Assembly (NCBI GenBank): GCA_963422505.1
Contig: OY730198.1
Coordinates: forward strand, 42,145,124 to 42,209,123
Reading direction: 5' to 3'
DNA length: 64,000 nucleotides
Source: Pseudognaphalium luteoalbum
Lineage: Eukaryota; Streptophyta; Magnoliopsida; Asterales; Asteraceae
The notes beneath the pieces are model-generated. The model had not been told where the DNA came from and did no database searches. It saw nothing but the letters and a program-made list of their open reading frames with translations. Both the position numbers and the translations under genes were made by a program. Below are positions 40,981 through 52,457 of this stretch, piece by piece. The number at the start of each line of letters is the position of its first letter. Within the stretch, counting starts at the first letter, position 1.

Positions 40981-41559
40981 TGTGAGCTCTCCAGAATCAG
41001 AATACGCAATTGAAACAAACACAGTATTTGTGCGGAATACAAATATGTGTATAATAGAATTGAATTGAAGTAATATCAACAAGAACAAACGAAGGTGTCA
41101 ACAAGAGAACTTGAATATATTGCTCATAAACTTTCTGTTACAAGAGATTATACATTCGTTCTCAATATTCTAAGTAATTTCCAAAAGTAAAAAGTCTATC
41201 GTCAGAAAAGCTCTCTAAACTAACTTCAACTACTGCTATTTATAGACAAGACCTACGACAATACAAAATGTAATCCGTGAATAATTATTCACGGAATTAC
41301 ACCGTCCGTGAATACAAGTTAATCACGGAAAGACTATTGTCGAATCATTCTTATTCACGGATAAGTTCATCATTCACGGATACAAAGTATTGTCGCAGCT
41401 CCTCATTCACAGATACAAAGTATTGTCACAGCTTATCATTCACGGATATCACTTATTGTCGAAAAGGCATTCACGGATAGGCTATTCACGGATAGAATAA
41501 TATTCACAGATTAAAATACTTAGACAAAATTTAAGTATTAATCAACTTTTGTCTCTACA
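40981..41559 (-). repeat. Element E 3' LTR (579 bp)
   Basis: On the plus strand starts TGTGAGCTCT and ends CTCTACA. TATA box inverted at 41237-41244. Motif array (ATTCACGGAT, ATTGTCG) at about 41270-41515, with several decayed sites such as ATTCACAGAT. Confidence 0.96.
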
Positions 41560-41571
41560 AACTCCCCCTTT
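41560..41571 (-). other. Element E polypurine tract
   Basis: AAAGGGGGAGTT on the minus strand beside the 3' LTR. Confidence 0.93.
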
Positions 41572-41600
41572 GATAATACTTGATCTTTTTCTTCAAATCT

Positions 41601-44417
41601 TCAAGCATATTCAGGAAGATTGCATCCAGCAAAAATACCTTTAGAGCAGCACACTTCTACAACCCGTTGAAATTTCAATGCCATCTTTTCATCATCATAG
41701 GCATCATCATATACAATTGGATTCTCAAGCAAGACTTCAAGATCATCTTTTGACAGATTAATTAAGCTCAGAGGATCAAAGACATATACAATCGATTCTC
41801 TATTCCACATCACCTCGCCTTTCAAGTCTCTATCATAACAGGCGATTTCTGCTTCTCCGGTTGATCCATTGTATCTCCAATGACTCACAAACTTAGAAAA
41901 ATTTACAGGTAATTTCTCAAGTGGAATCTTCTTCATGCATTTTACTCGAGGATATGTCAAAGTAATCCTTGGTTGATTGGAAATCGGCTCGATATCAAAA
42001 TAATCAACGGTCCTCATTGGGAAAGTTTCCTTAACCCATGTGAACTTCCCATTATTACTCTCTCTTGATAACGTATCAGCCATCCAGTTTATCAAACCAT
42101 GTCTTGATCGATTTATGATATCCACGGAAGCTAAATGATTGATTTCACACTTAGGTAATTTTCCTAAGGCCTTGAACGTTGAATGAAAGTATTGAAGTCC
42201 ATCAGTTCTCTTAATAATAAATACTTTGTTGTCATTATCATATTTCCATCTGATAATTCTACCAACGCATTCATATCTTGGTATCTTGAAGAACTTACGA
42301 ACTGTAATCACTGGACTTGGTTGTTCGGGAAACCACCAAGAAACCTTTTGCTCAGGCTCTTTATCATCGTCAGAGTCTTTCCATAACCCTTCTTGATAAC
42401 ACATATCCGACTGAATATTCTCCGGATGAAGTTCATCTTCAGAATCTTCCCAGTCTTCAACATGAACATAATCGAAATCAGGTTCAAATCCCGGAGGATA
42501 TTCTGGATCGAAATCTTCAAAATCGTAATCGCCATCATTGCAAAGCTCAACAAATGGAATCAAATCTTCAATGATCATATTCAAGGGAGTTGGACAAAGC
42601 ATCTCTTCATCTTCAATGCTATCCAATAATTCTTCTTGATCAAATGTATGAGATGATTCTCCAAACTCAAACACTCTAGACTCATGAATTGCATTAATTG
42701 GATCAACTTCCAAAGGTTCAGTTGGTTGAAATACAACTAACGCTTGTGAGAAATTTGGTTGATCACTTTCATTTTCAGCATCATCAGCAGTTTCATCATC
42801 ACCATCATTTCCATCATCATGATCACCATCATCACCATCATCATCATTATCATCATCACCATCATCACCATCATTATCATTATCACCATTACCATCATCA
42901 CCATCATCACTACTGTTATCATTAATACCATCATCATCAACAGTATTCTCCCCCTGATCAACTAATATTTCTTTGAGAAGAAAGACATCAAGTTCCAATT
43001 CTTCGATACGATCATTTTGAGAAATAATTTGTTGGCGTTGTTCCTCTAGAAGAATATCTTGAGTATTAATCCTTTGAACAGCATTGAGTAAATCCATTTG
43101 AAGTTTCTCTACAAGTGTCATCAATGGTTTGACAGCACGTTGTAATGATGCATCAAGGTTAGCCATGCTAACACTTGGTCCAGGTATGGAAGAAGATGTA
43201 CCAGCTGCAACAGGTATAGAAGAAGGTGCTGGAATAGAGACAGAAATACCATGTGATGTCTCAACCGGTATAGAAGTAGAAGCAATATCAGCAGAAGTGC
43301 TGGGTTTAGAAATTCTGCGTCGTTGAGATGGCTGAATATCAGGTATATATTCAGGATCTTGTGCCTCTTCACGTTGACGTCTCAAATCCTGTCGTTCCTT
43401 TTCAATATTCTCAGCAATAATTCTTTGAGGAATTAAGGATTCTTCAACAGATTGTAAACGAAATGATTGATCCTCTTCAGAACTAGAAGATTCCACTTCT
43501 TCATGATCAATTAAAGGAACTTCCTGCTCTCCCTCAGATGATTCACTATCAGTAGTAGAATCAGCAGGTTGGACAATCTGTGGTAATGCAAATTGTGGCG
43601 GTTGGAAATCAGCATCAATAACATGTCCAAATAGATCAACAGTAGGCGGCACCGGTTTGCCCCTATAACCATTACAATCTGCAAACACTCTTTTTGGAAT
43701 AGGAGTGTAATGTAGAATGCGTCCATGATAGGTAATTCCGTTGACATGATTATCAAAGATGTGCTGAAGAAACCTAGGATACATAAAGAATCCATCGTCA
43801 TTAATATTGCCAGCCAGATTCTCAAAAATGTATCTCGAGAAGTTAAATGGAATATTTAAAACAAGAGCTGTCATAATTCCTGCCAGTTGATAACTCATCG
43901 AATCGAAACCAGCTTTCCTCGGAGAAATACAACCAATTAGCATATGTGCTAAAAACTTCCAATGAGGACAGAAGTGATTCTTCAAGATTTGAACATCATG
44001 AGGTCCTTTAGTACACCCCATTTGATGAAGACACTGATCAATGACATTTCGAGGAATATCATTCGAGGCATTCAAGGTATCACCAAATTGAAGAGTATGA
44101 CGAATGAGCTCTTCAGTCAGCAACAATGGCTTTCCATCAACCATAGATGTAATACATGGAGGATTGACATCTGTTTGATATTCAGCTGACGTCCAGAAAT
44201 CTATCATGTGATCTTCATATAGATTAGGAACAGATACCGTCAAAGCATATGATATGCGAGATCGTAAAAGAAACCTTATCATAGGGAAAAACTTCCTATT
44301 TTCAAGTTTATCCGGTTGCTCCAGAAGATAAGCAGTTGCATTATGTCGTTTTTCAAACACAACTGCTCGACGTTGAACCTCAGGTTGAATAGCAGCGATA
44401 GGATCTAAATCTGCCAT
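41601..44417 (-). CDS. Element E ORF3 (so-called env-like protein), 938 aa
   Basis: Full-length counterpart of the D protein with the same order: N-terminal domain (1-225), Ser/Glu stretch, basic QRRRISKP cluster, coiled coil (about 420-485), acidic Asp/Gly/Asn tract (about 490-545, at 42785-42945) and conserved C-terminal domain ending CSKGIFAGCNLPEYA. It differs from D mainly by indels in the Ser/Thr-rich linker and acidic tract, while both end domains are nearly the same. That pattern suggests selection on the end domains. No signal peptide or membrane anchor seen; molecular role unknown. Confidence 0.9.
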   Translation of the reverse strand: MADLDPIAAIQPEVQRRAVVFEKRHNATAYLLEQPDKLENRKFFPMIRFLLRSRISYALTVSVPNLYEDHMIDFWTSAEYQTDVNPPCITSMVDGKPLLLTEELIRHTLQFGDTLNASNDIPRNVIDQCLHQMGCTKGPHDVQILKNHFCPHWKFLAHMLIGCISPRKAGFDSMSYQLAGIMTALVLNIPFNFSRYIFENLAGNINDDGFFMYPRFLQHIFDNHVNGITYHGRILHYTPIPKRVFADCNGYRGKPVPPTVDLFGHVIDADFQPPQFALPQIVQPADSTTDSESSEGEQEVPLIDHEEVESSSSEEDQSFRLQSVEESLIPQRIIAENIEKERQDLRRQREEAQDPEYIPDIQPSQRRRISKPSTSADIASTSIPVETSHGISVSIPAPSSIPVAAGTSSSIPGPSVSMANLDASLQRAVKPLMTLVEKLQMDLLNAVQRINTQDILLEEQRQQIISQNDRIEELELDVFLLKEILVDQGENTVDDDGINDNSSDDGDDGNGDNDNDGDDGDDDNDDDGDDGDHDDGNDGDDETADDAENESDQPNFSQALVVFQPTEPLEVDPINAIHESRVFEFGESSHTFDQEELLDSIEDEEMLCPTPLNMIIEDLIPFVELCNDGDYDFEDFDPEYPPGFEPDFDYVHVEDWEDSEDELHPENIQSDMCYQEGLWKDSDDDKEPEQKVSWWFPEQPSPVITVRKFFKIPRYECVGRIIRWKYDNDNKVFIIKRTDGLQYFHSTFKALGKLPKCEINHLASVDIINRSRHGLINWMADTLSRESNNGKFTWVKETFPMRTVDYFDIEPISNQPRITLTYPRVKCMKKIPLEKLPVNFSKFVSHWRYNGSTGEAEIACYDRDLKGEVMWNRESIVYVFDPLSLINLSKDDLEVLLENPIVYDDAYDDEKMALKFQRVVEVCCSKGIFAGCNLPEYA
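42785..42945 (-). repeat. GAT-type low-complexity tract in element E ORF3
   Basis: ATC/ACC triplets on the plus strand, encoding Asp, Gly and Asn on the minus strand; different length and order from D, B and C. Confidence 0.88.
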
Positions 44418-46422
44418 TTAGAAAGAAAAACTGCACCAAGAGTTTATTAGACACAAACTCAACAGAAAGTTTTAAAAATTTTTCAACACTTAGAAAAATT
44501 TTCAAATGTTCAGGTATCCGACAATAACATACTGAGTACTGTTCATGCGACAATGATTAATTTTATGCGACAATATGACTTAGTGATGTACTATTCATAC
44601 GACAATCATATATTTATCCGTGAATCATATTGTCCGTGAATAAAATTCATGCGACAATTCAAAATTAAAATCAATTTTCAAAATTTTATCCGTGATTCAT
44701 ATTATCGTAACACTATTCATCCGTGAATAGTATTGTCGAAGTACTATTCATCCGTGAATAAGTACTGTTTATACGACAATATGATTGTCGTAGTCAAATA
44801 GTCAAACAAGTCAATAAAATCAAACATAAGAATTAATCACGGAGTACTGTTTATCCGAGAATTCAATTATTCACGGATAGCCATTACACTGTTCATCCGA
44901 CAATACTACATTGTCGGATGGTCCGACAATTCGAATTGTCAGACGATTATTTTGAACAGTATCAGATGTTATTTGATCGATTTAAACAAGAAATCTTTAA
45001 CAATAATGAAAGAGATTTATACCAGTGGATTCGGAATTCAAAAACGAGTAAGTCTGTCAAATTGGTTTTGAATAAAACCAAGTAATCAGGAAGAAATCAA
45101 AGAAAATATGATTGTCGGAATATCTGGATTGTCGGAGTAAAATCACGGATTTTGGAAAAATGTAAGTTTTTCAAAATTTTGAAAAGACTTATACTATTTC
45201 TTTTTGTCCGTGAAAACATTCCGTGAATATAGTTATATCCTTATCCGTGAATAAACAGAATTATATCCGTGAATAAGAATATATATATTCATCCGACAAT
45301 CTTAAAAATTACAGATCAAACATTTTTTATCAAATTAAACTAACTTTGGATAAAATTTTGTAACCTATTTTAAAATTGAAAAACGAAAAATGAAAATTTA
45401 ATAACCAAATATGTACAAAAATAAAATCTTTTTGTTAGAGTAATTTTTGTGACTTGGGATCATATTGGGATAATGAATGTATTTAACTTTATAATTTTTA
45501 GAAATGAAAGTCTATTTTGATTACTAATATTGTGACCAATTTTAAATTTACATAGCATTTAATAAAGCATACTTTCTAAAAAATCATTTTATATATGATT
45601 TTTGGTATGTGTTATACACTTTAAACATTTTGGTATCTAAAATATCCTTTTCTTTTATTATTAATATGCATATCATTTTATATAACCAAAATAAAAATAT
45701 ACTTTCAAATTCATAATATATTAATATTTTCATATAGAGAGTGAAAATATGATGATATCTTTAGAAGTACATACATATGTTGGAATGACTTTTAGTCACA
45801 TATGTCATACTTCGGGTTGGACTAATAAACTGTATCACAGGTCTATACATCGTATAACAAAGTGATAGAGTTTATTATGATAGATTTTATATCTTTATCA
45901 ATATTTGTATGTCCGTTTATAAAAAATATACCGACTAAGGTCTGTACACCGTACAACAAATAGTCAATACATTTTTCCCAGATATCATAATATAAAGACC
46001 CTAAATCATGAATCATAATATATTAATCCTTCAAAATTTAAGACTTTTATTATCTTTTTGATAACTTTATTGTCATATACTAATATTTTGAAAGATATAG
46101 AATAATATGCAAAAATATTTAGACATTTCTTAGACTAGATATGATAGACCCACAAATGCCTACCAATAAACCATATTTAAAATTACATTTAGTAGAAAAT
46201 TTGATTTAAAAAATGCTATATAAACCTATTAGTATATCAAAAATAGTACATAACATTCCTTTTTCAGATTTATATGTAAATACAATTCCCAATGTACTAT
46301 CATTTCCCAATTTTTACACAAAAACTCCCCCTAATTTTTTATTTTTCATATGTTTTTGAAATTTTATTTAAAGACAAAGTAAAAAGTAAAACAACAAAGA
46401 AAATACAAAATATATCCAAAGT
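44418..46422 (-). other. Element E pol-ORF3 spacer: motif array, hairpin block, PPT-like site
   Basis: Same layout as in D. The motif array at about 44515-45300 includes the palindrome pair around 44895-44946, with mismatches. The hairpin block follows at about 45750-46020. A PPT-like site (AGGGGGAGT, minus strand) lies at 46324-46332. CTTGGTGCAG lies shortly upstream of the ORF3 ATG. Confidence 0.75.
45844..45955 (-). other. Element E covarying mini-hairpin pair
   Basis: TGTAC/GTACA stem at 45943-45955 and TATAC/GTATA stem at 45844-45856, loops GGT and GAT on the sense strand as in B and D. Confidence 0.6.
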
Positions 46423-49400
46423 TTATTTAATTTGATCTAAATGCTTCATTCCGAGCATCAAGATTAATTCTTCAAAACGAGGTTTAGAAAACGCTTTTGT
46501 AAACAAATCAGCTCGTTGTTTCAAAGTATCAATATGGACTAAATTAATCAAGTGTTTCTCATAGCAATCCCGTATAAAATGAAAACGAATTTCAATGTGT
46601 TTCGTTTTAGAATGCTGTACGGGATTACGTATGATACTTATGGCAGCAGTATTATCTATATGCAAAGGAGTGTGGTTTAGAAGAAACCCATAATCTCTGA
46701 GTTGTTGTTGAATCCAAAGAATTTGGGAACAACAACTTGCAGCAGAGATATATTCTGCCTCTGCAGTAGAGGTAGAAACGGTATCCTGTTTCTTACACTG
46801 CCATGTCACAAGACGATCTCCTAGAAATTGACATCCACCCGATGTGGATTTGAAGTCAATACCACATCCGCCATAGTCTGAATCAGAATATGCAGAAAGA
46901 GAAAAGTCCTCATCATGTGAATACCAAATGCCTAGATTCGGCTTTCCTTTCAGGTATCGAAAAATACGTTGAACGGCCTTCAGATGAGAAACTTTAGGAT
47001 TTGCCTGATATCTTGAACAAATGGAAACAGCAAACATAATATCTGGACGCGAAGCTGTCAAATACATAAGAGACCCAATCATGGACCGATATTCCTTTTC
47101 ATCGGTTGATTGATCATCAAGAGCAGGACCAATCTTTTCCACAAGATCAATGGGTGTAGAAATGGATTTGACATCTGTCATCAGAAATTTCTTTAAGATT
47201 TCAGTAACATACTTCGTCTGATGTATGAAAATGCCTGAATCAAGTTGCTGGACTTGCAACCCAAGAAAAAATGCCATTTCACCCATTGAACTCATTTCAA
47301 ATTTTGATTTCATAATCTGCTCGAACTCTCTGCATAAGCTTTCATTTGTCGATCCAAATATGATGTCATCTACATACACTTGAACAAGCAGCAAATTCCC
47401 TTTTACTTTTCTGATGAAAAGAGTACTGTCAATCTGTCCTCTAGAAAACCCATTTGCAAGGAGATGTTGAGATAAAGTTTCATACCAAGCTCGAGGAGCT
47501 TGATGTAGACCATACAAAGCTTTATCCAACCGATACACATAATCTGGGAATTTAGAGTCTTCAAAACCCGGTGGTTGTTTGACAAATACTTCTTCATGCA
47601 CTTTCCCATATAAAAATGCGCACTTGACGTCCAATTGATATACTTTAAATCTCATGAAGGAAGCATAAGCTAGAAAGATTCGAATTGATTCAAGTCTAGC
47701 AACCGGTGCAAACACTTCATCATAATCTAAACCTTCGATTTGAGTAAAACCTTGAACGACTAATCGTGCCTTGTTACGAACCACAATTCCTCGATCATCT
47801 TTCTTATTACGAAAAACCCATCGAGTGCCAATCGGATGCACATCTTTAGGTGGTTTTACTAAAGTCCAAACTTGCAATTTCACAAACTGTTGTAATTCTT
47901 CTTGCATTGCTTGAACCCAAGAGGATTCAGTCAAAGCAATTTGAACATTTTTTGGTTCAATTTGTGATAAAAAACAAGAAGAAGAATCAGACTTGAGTTG
48001 TTGCCGAGTCTTAATTCCTTCTGACACATCTCCAATCACATTCTTTAGAGGATGTCGATACTTAGAATTAATTCTCAATGTAGGAACCAAATCTACATGC
48101 AAATTATTTCCTAAGTGAGAATCTTCAGGATTACTAACTACATCATCACTAGAATCATCAAGAATTGATGCTTCTAGTTCAGTAGAAGGTTCCTGAAAAT
48201 TGTCAGAATCGTCAGGATTGGAAGTAGTTTCTTCTTCAACAGTTGTCAAAGGTGAAGAAATTTCATGAGCAATTGAGTCATCAGAAGATCGAGGTGGAGT
48301 AAGATGAGAAGTAGAAACAGGTGGAGCTGAAGTAATAATTGGCTCAGCAGGAACAGATGTAACTGGAATAACAAAGTCATCCAAATCGGTAGCAGAAGAG
48401 GAAGACACATCATGCTGAAAAGTAGCAAGAGAATTAAAGAATGTGTCGTAATCAAATAACCATTTTGGACCTATGCCATTAGAGGAAGGAGAATGCCGAA
48501 GAAATTCAACTTCATAGCATTCCTCGATTCGATGTGATGCTGTGTTGTAAACTCTCTTGTTGTGAGAATTTGCAGAATAACCCAAGAAAAATCCAGATTC
48601 AGATTTTTCAGCAAACTTAGGAATGCGATCCTTAGTCTTCAACAACAAACATGGACATCCAAAAGGTTCCAAAAATTGAATATTCGGTTTCCGATTATTC
48701 AATAATTCATAGCTTGTTTTCTGCTTATCTTTGACTACAAGAACTCTATTTAATACGAAACAAGCCGTATTAACTGCTTCTGCCCAAAAAGTTGTTGGCA
48801 ACTTTGCATCTGAAAGCATTGTTCTTGCAGCTTTAATCAAAGTTCTGTTCTTCCTTTCAGCAACTCCATTTTGTTGTGGAGTTCGAGGAGCACTAAATTG
48901 TTGAGTAATTCCATGCTGAAGACAAAACATTTCCATTAAGTAGTTCTTGAATTCCGTGCCATTATCACTTCTCAAAATTTTCACTTTGAGAGAAAACAAA
49001 GTCTCTAATCTCAGAATTAGATACTTAATTTTCTCAGCAGCCTCATCTTTTGTACTAAGGAAATAAACCCATGAAAATCTGGAATAATCATCAGTGATTA
49101 CTAAACAATAGGATTTACCCCCAATACTCCGAACACTTACGGGCCCAAACAAATCCATATGGAGAAGTTCCAAAGGAATGTTAATCGAATTCATCAATTT
49201 AGGTTTATGAGACTTCTTAGTTTGTTTTCCCTTTTTACAGGAAATACAGTGATCATTTAGTGAAAAGGTTTGTTTGGGAACCCCAATCACTAAATCATTC
49301 TTAACTAAGAAGTTCATTTTCCTAAAATTAATGTGACCCATTCTTCTGTGCCACAAGATTGATTCCTTTTCTGTAGCTTTTGACAATAAGCAAGTATGCT

Positions 49401-49803
49401 CTGTAGATCGAGTGATGGTACGCATGTCTAAAACATACATATTCTTTATCCATGGAGCACGCATAAGAATCCACTCTTGATTTACCACAAATCCCGGTTT
49501 AAGAATTAAGCACTCTTCATCGTTAAACCAAGTTGAAAGTTTCTTGTCACAAACTTGAGAAACACTGAGTAGATTATGTTGAAGTTGTTCAACATAATTT
49601 ACTTTGTCAAAGCTAATTTCCCCGTTTGTAACGGTTCCCTCACCAGAAATCATGCCACCCTTGTCACCGGCAAATGCAACAAAACCTCCGTCTTTAACCT
49701 TAACATCCTCAAGCAGAGAGAGATTCCCTGTCATATGTCTTGAACAGCCACTATCGATGTACCATATGTTATCAATAGCTCGTGAAGGCTGTAAGACATT
49801 TGA
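46423..49803 (-). CDS. pol: Element E pol polyprotein (protease-integrase-RT-RNase H)
   Basis: Open from 49803 (after a TGA) to 46423; first ATG at 49734, 1103 aa from there, equal to D. Protease DSGCSRHMT lies upstream of that ATG, so initiation or splicing must occur before it. HHCC, DD35E integrase, YVDDI RT and RNase H motifs are all present. It is in the same frame relation to gag as D (16-base linker). Few differences from D, for example APWIKN for APRVKN. Probably functional. Confidence 0.96.
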   Translation of the reverse strand, partial: SNVLQPSRAIDNIWYIDSGCSRHMTGNLSLLEDVKVKDGGFVAFAGDKGGMISGEGTVTNGEISFDKVNYVEQLQHNLLSVSQVCDKKLSTWFNDEECLILKPGFVVNQEWILMRAPWIKNMYVLDMRTITRSTEHTCLLSKATEKESILWHRRMGHINFRKMNFLVKNDLVIGVPKQTFSLNDHCISCKKGKQTKKSHKPKLMNSINIPLELLHMDLFGPVSVRSIGGKSYCLVITDDYSRFSWVYFLSTKDEAAEKIKYLILRLETLFSLKVKILRSDNGTEFKNYLMEMFCLQHGITQQFSAPRTPQQNGVAERKNRTLIKAARTMLSDAKLPTTFWAEAVNTACFVLNRVLVVKDKQKTSYELLNNRKPNIQFLEPFGCPCLLLKTKDRIPKFAEKSESGFFLGYSANSHNKRVYNTASHRIEECYEVEFLRHSPSSNGIGPKWLFDYDTFFNSLATFQHDVSSSSATDLDDFVIPVTSVPAEPIITSAPPVSTSHLTPPRSSDDSIAHEISSPLTTVEEETTSNPDDSDNFQEPSTELEASILDDSSDDVVSNPEDSHLGNNLHVDLVPTLRINSKYRHPLKNVIGDVSEGIKTRQQLKSDSSSCFLSQIEPKNVQIALTESSWVQAMQEELQQFVKLQVWTLVKPPKDVHPIGTRWVFRNKKDDRGIVVRNKARLVVQGFTQIEGLDYDEVFAPVARLESIRIFLAYASFMRFKVYQLDVKCAFLYGKVHEEVFVKQPPGFEDSKFPDYVYRLDKALYGLHQAPRAWYETLSQHLLANGFSRGQIDSTLFIRKVKGNLLLVQVYVDDIIFGSTNESLCREFEQIMKSKFEMSSMGEMAFFLGLQVQQLDSGIFIHQTKYVTEILKKFLMTDVKSISTPIDLVEKIGPALDDQSTDEKEYRSMIGSLMYLTASRPDIMFAVSICSRYQANPKVSHLKAVQRIFRYLKGKPNLGIWYSHDEDFSLSAYSDSDYGGCGIDFKSTSGGCQFLGDRLVTWQCKKQDTVSTSTAEAEYISAASCCSQILWIQQQLRDYGFLLNHTPLHIDNTAAISIIRNPVQHSKTKHIEIRFHFIRDCYEKHLINLVHIDTLKQRADLFTKAFSKPRFEELILMLGMKHLDQIK

Positions 49804-49814
49804 TCAAAAACAGA

Positions 49815-52457
49815 TTAGTTGCTAATGGAGACCCAAGCCTTTGAGGCTATGGGTCGTCCAGTAATAACATCCATGATAAAAACGTCAATTTGTTTCAAGT
49901 TCTTTTTGAAATTCCTTTTGATTGACGCATCATGAGATTTTGTTTTCTTCTTTGAAGAAACAGAAGATGTTACTTTCGGTTTTGATGATTGTTCGTGGAC
50001 ATTTTTTAAATCATCTTTGATTTCAGAATTTTTAGCTTGCTTCGAATTATCTTTTGAACGTTTTTTAGCAAGCTTGTGGCACTCATTGATAAGATGTCCA
50101 CGAACATTACAATAGAAACATTTTCTTGTTTCATATTGTTTCCGAGAAGTAACTCTTTTATCAGAAACAGGAAATGAAGTCTTACTTGTAGAAGCCTCAC
50201 ATTTAGAATGTGATTTTCTACTTGTAGACACTTCACTTTTAGAAACAAAGTGAGAAGAAGAAAGTTTAGCTTTTGATGAAGAAGTTGATGATTGTGATTT
50301 TTGTGGTGAAGAAGATTGTTTTAAAATCTTTTTAACTTGTGTTGGTGTGTCACAAGCTTTCGATTTTTCTTTTAAATTTTTCAAAACACAATCTTTAATC
50401 TTGTCACTACACTCACAATCATGCTTCTTCATTTTGATAGCATCAACTTTGGATTCATCAGTTGGTGAATCATCAACTTTGGAATCATCTTTAGAAGATG
50501 ATTCTAAAGTCTCACTTGAAGACACCTTTTGAAGTGTGTCTTTCACATCAAGCTTTCCTTTTCCATAAGCAAACTCAACGTTTGCTTCATTTTTAACTGG
50601 CAATGCAGAATAGGTAATTGGTGGAGGAACAAAATGATATTCAACTTTTGAATCTTTTGTTTTTGAATCATTTTGATATCCAATACCAGATTTAGATTTA
50701 GTATCTAAACGTTGGTTATTGATTATCTCATCAAAAACAACAGCAGATGTTGAAACATTTAACAATTTTCTTTCAAGATCTAAAAGCAGAGAATCAGCAT
50801 CAGATTTTTCCTTTTTTAATAAGTCCATTTCAACCAAATAACTATTAATAATGGATTGCTGATTGAAGATTTTTGCTTTTAAATCATGTGTTTCAACATT
50901 TGTTGACTCAAAACGTTTATTTAAAAGATCATTATTTTCAACCAATTCCTTGTTCTGTATTTTTAACTTTTCATTGTCAGTTAAAAGTTTAGCATTTTGA
51001 GTTTGATACATGCTGATTTGATTATTCAAATCAGTGCAATTTAAGCAAATTTGATCAGCAAAGGAAGAATCGACCTCAGAAACATTCACCATAAATGCTT
51101 GATTATGGGAATACTCATCCACGTGTGCGCTCCAATCATAAAACTCATCAGAAGTAGAAATGAGTGCAGAAGATGTGGGAGTAGCAGATGTTTCCTTTGT
51201 TTGAGGTTGAGCAGATGAAGAATATGTCTTGGAAGTTGATGGCTTGGTAAAACCAGAGGTAGGAGCTTTATTCTTCTCACATTCTCTTGCAAAGTGACCA
51301 AGGTTTTGACAATTGTAACAACGAACTCTTGATTTGTCAAAACCTGGTTTACCTCCCAGTTTATTTTTACCAGTTCTTTGTAAAAATCTTTTAACCCGCC
51401 TGGTAAGCATGGCCATATTCCATTGCAAATCCATCTCTTCTAGATCATCTGGATGCAATTGATCATAATCCTCTTCAACTAACTCAACATTTCCAACTCT
51501 TCCAGAAATAAAAGCTTCATATGAAGACAAAAATGCAGTAACAACATTAGCATGGTCTTCAGTCACTCTTGAAACTTGTGGATTAGAATTCTGTTGTTGT
51601 TGATGGCTTGAAGTTGAAGAACTTCCAGAACCATAAAAACCAAAACTTGAATAACCACCAGATGTGGTTCCACTTGGAATTCCACCAGAATAAGTTTCAG
51701 ATCCTGAATATAATGCCGTTGTTTCAGAAGATTTAGTAGTACCAAATTGAGTAAACTGCATCATTTTTCCTGTCTCCTTTTTCTGGAGAGACACATCATA
51801 CACCTGAAGCTTATTGATTAAATCCTCAAAAGCATATTCCCCTAATGACTCATCTTCCATCAAGATATTTGCTTTGATGTCCCATCGAGAAGGCAAAGCT
51901 TCAATCAATTTTTCATTGATTTCAAGACGTTCAAGAATCATTCCATGTCTTTTTAACTCACTGATAAGCTGTGAGTACCTAACGATCAAATCGTTAAAAG
52001 ACTCATTGGGAATACAGGTGAAAACATCCCATTGTTTCTTTAGTAAATCACGTTTGCTCTTTTTCAATTTATCATTACCAGCAAACCGTTTTTCCATTGC
52101 TTTGTACAATTCAAAAGCAGTAGACAAATCTTTCCATCCCGCTAAAACATCACTTGGAAGACTCATTGAAATGATGGATTTAGCCTTCTTATCACGATCA
52201 TGTTCTTTTCGTTCTTCCGAATTCATCATCTTTAATGATTTAGGTGGAGGATTATCTCGATAAATGCCTTCTGCTCTTGGATGTATATATTGTTCCAATA
52301 TTGGAATCATCAAATCAGGATCATACAAAGCAATAAATGATTCAAAACGATATCTCCAATCATCGTAATCATTTTGACAAAGAAACTTGGGTGGTTTTGT
52401 AGTTGTTCCGGTCTCTTGATCATTTTTCATCATCGTTTGCCAATTGACGTGTGCCAT
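49815..52457 (-). CDS. gag: Element E Gag, 880 aa
   Basis: Starts MAHVNWQTMMK at 52457. Two CCHC knuckles (CYNCQNLGHFAREC and CFYCNVRGHLINEC) flank a coiled-coil central part. A short glutamine run (HQQQQNSN) accounts for the two extra residues compared with D. At the matching place element B has stop codons. Stop TAA at 49815-49817, followed by the 16-base linker and TGTCTTACAG. Confidence 0.96.
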   Translation of the reverse strand: MAHVNWQTMMKNDQETGTTTKPPKFLCQNDYDDWRYRFESFIALYDPDLMIPILEQYIHPRAEGIYRDNPPPKSLKMMNSEERKEHDRDKKAKSIISMSLPSDVLAGWKDLSTAFELYKAMEKRFAGNDKLKKSKRDLLKKQWDVFTCIPNESFNDLIVRYSQLISELKRHGMILERLEINEKLIEALPSRWDIKANILMEDESLGEYAFEDLINKLQVYDVSLQKKETGKMMQFTQFGTTKSSETTALYSGSETYSGGIPSGTTSGGYSSFGFYGSGSSSTSSHQQQQNSNPQVSRVTEDHANVVTAFLSSYEAFISGRVGNVELVEEDYDQLHPDDLEEMDLQWNMAMLTRRVKRFLQRTGKNKLGGKPGFDKSRVRCYNCQNLGHFARECEKNKAPTSGFTKPSTSKTYSSSAQPQTKETSATPTSSALISTSDEFYDWSAHVDEYSHNQAFMVNVSEVDSSFADQICLNCTDLNNQISMYQTQNAKLLTDNEKLKIQNKELVENNDLLNKRFESTNVETHDLKAKIFNQQSIINSYLVEMDLLKKEKSDADSLLLDLERKLLNVSTSAVVFDEIINNQRLDTKSKSGIGYQNDSKTKDSKVEYHFVPPPITYSALPVKNEANVEFAYGKGKLDVKDTLQKVSSSETLESSSKDDSKVDDSPTDESKVDAIKMKKHDCECSDKIKDCVLKNLKEKSKACDTPTQVKKILKQSSSPQKSQSSTSSSKAKLSSSHFVSKSEVSTSRKSHSKCEASTSKTSFPVSDKRVTSRKQYETRKCFYCNVRGHLINECHKLAKKRSKDNSKQAKNSEIKDDLKNVHEQSSKPKVTSSVSSKKKTKSHDASIKRNFKKNLKQIDVFIMDVITGRPIASKAWVSISN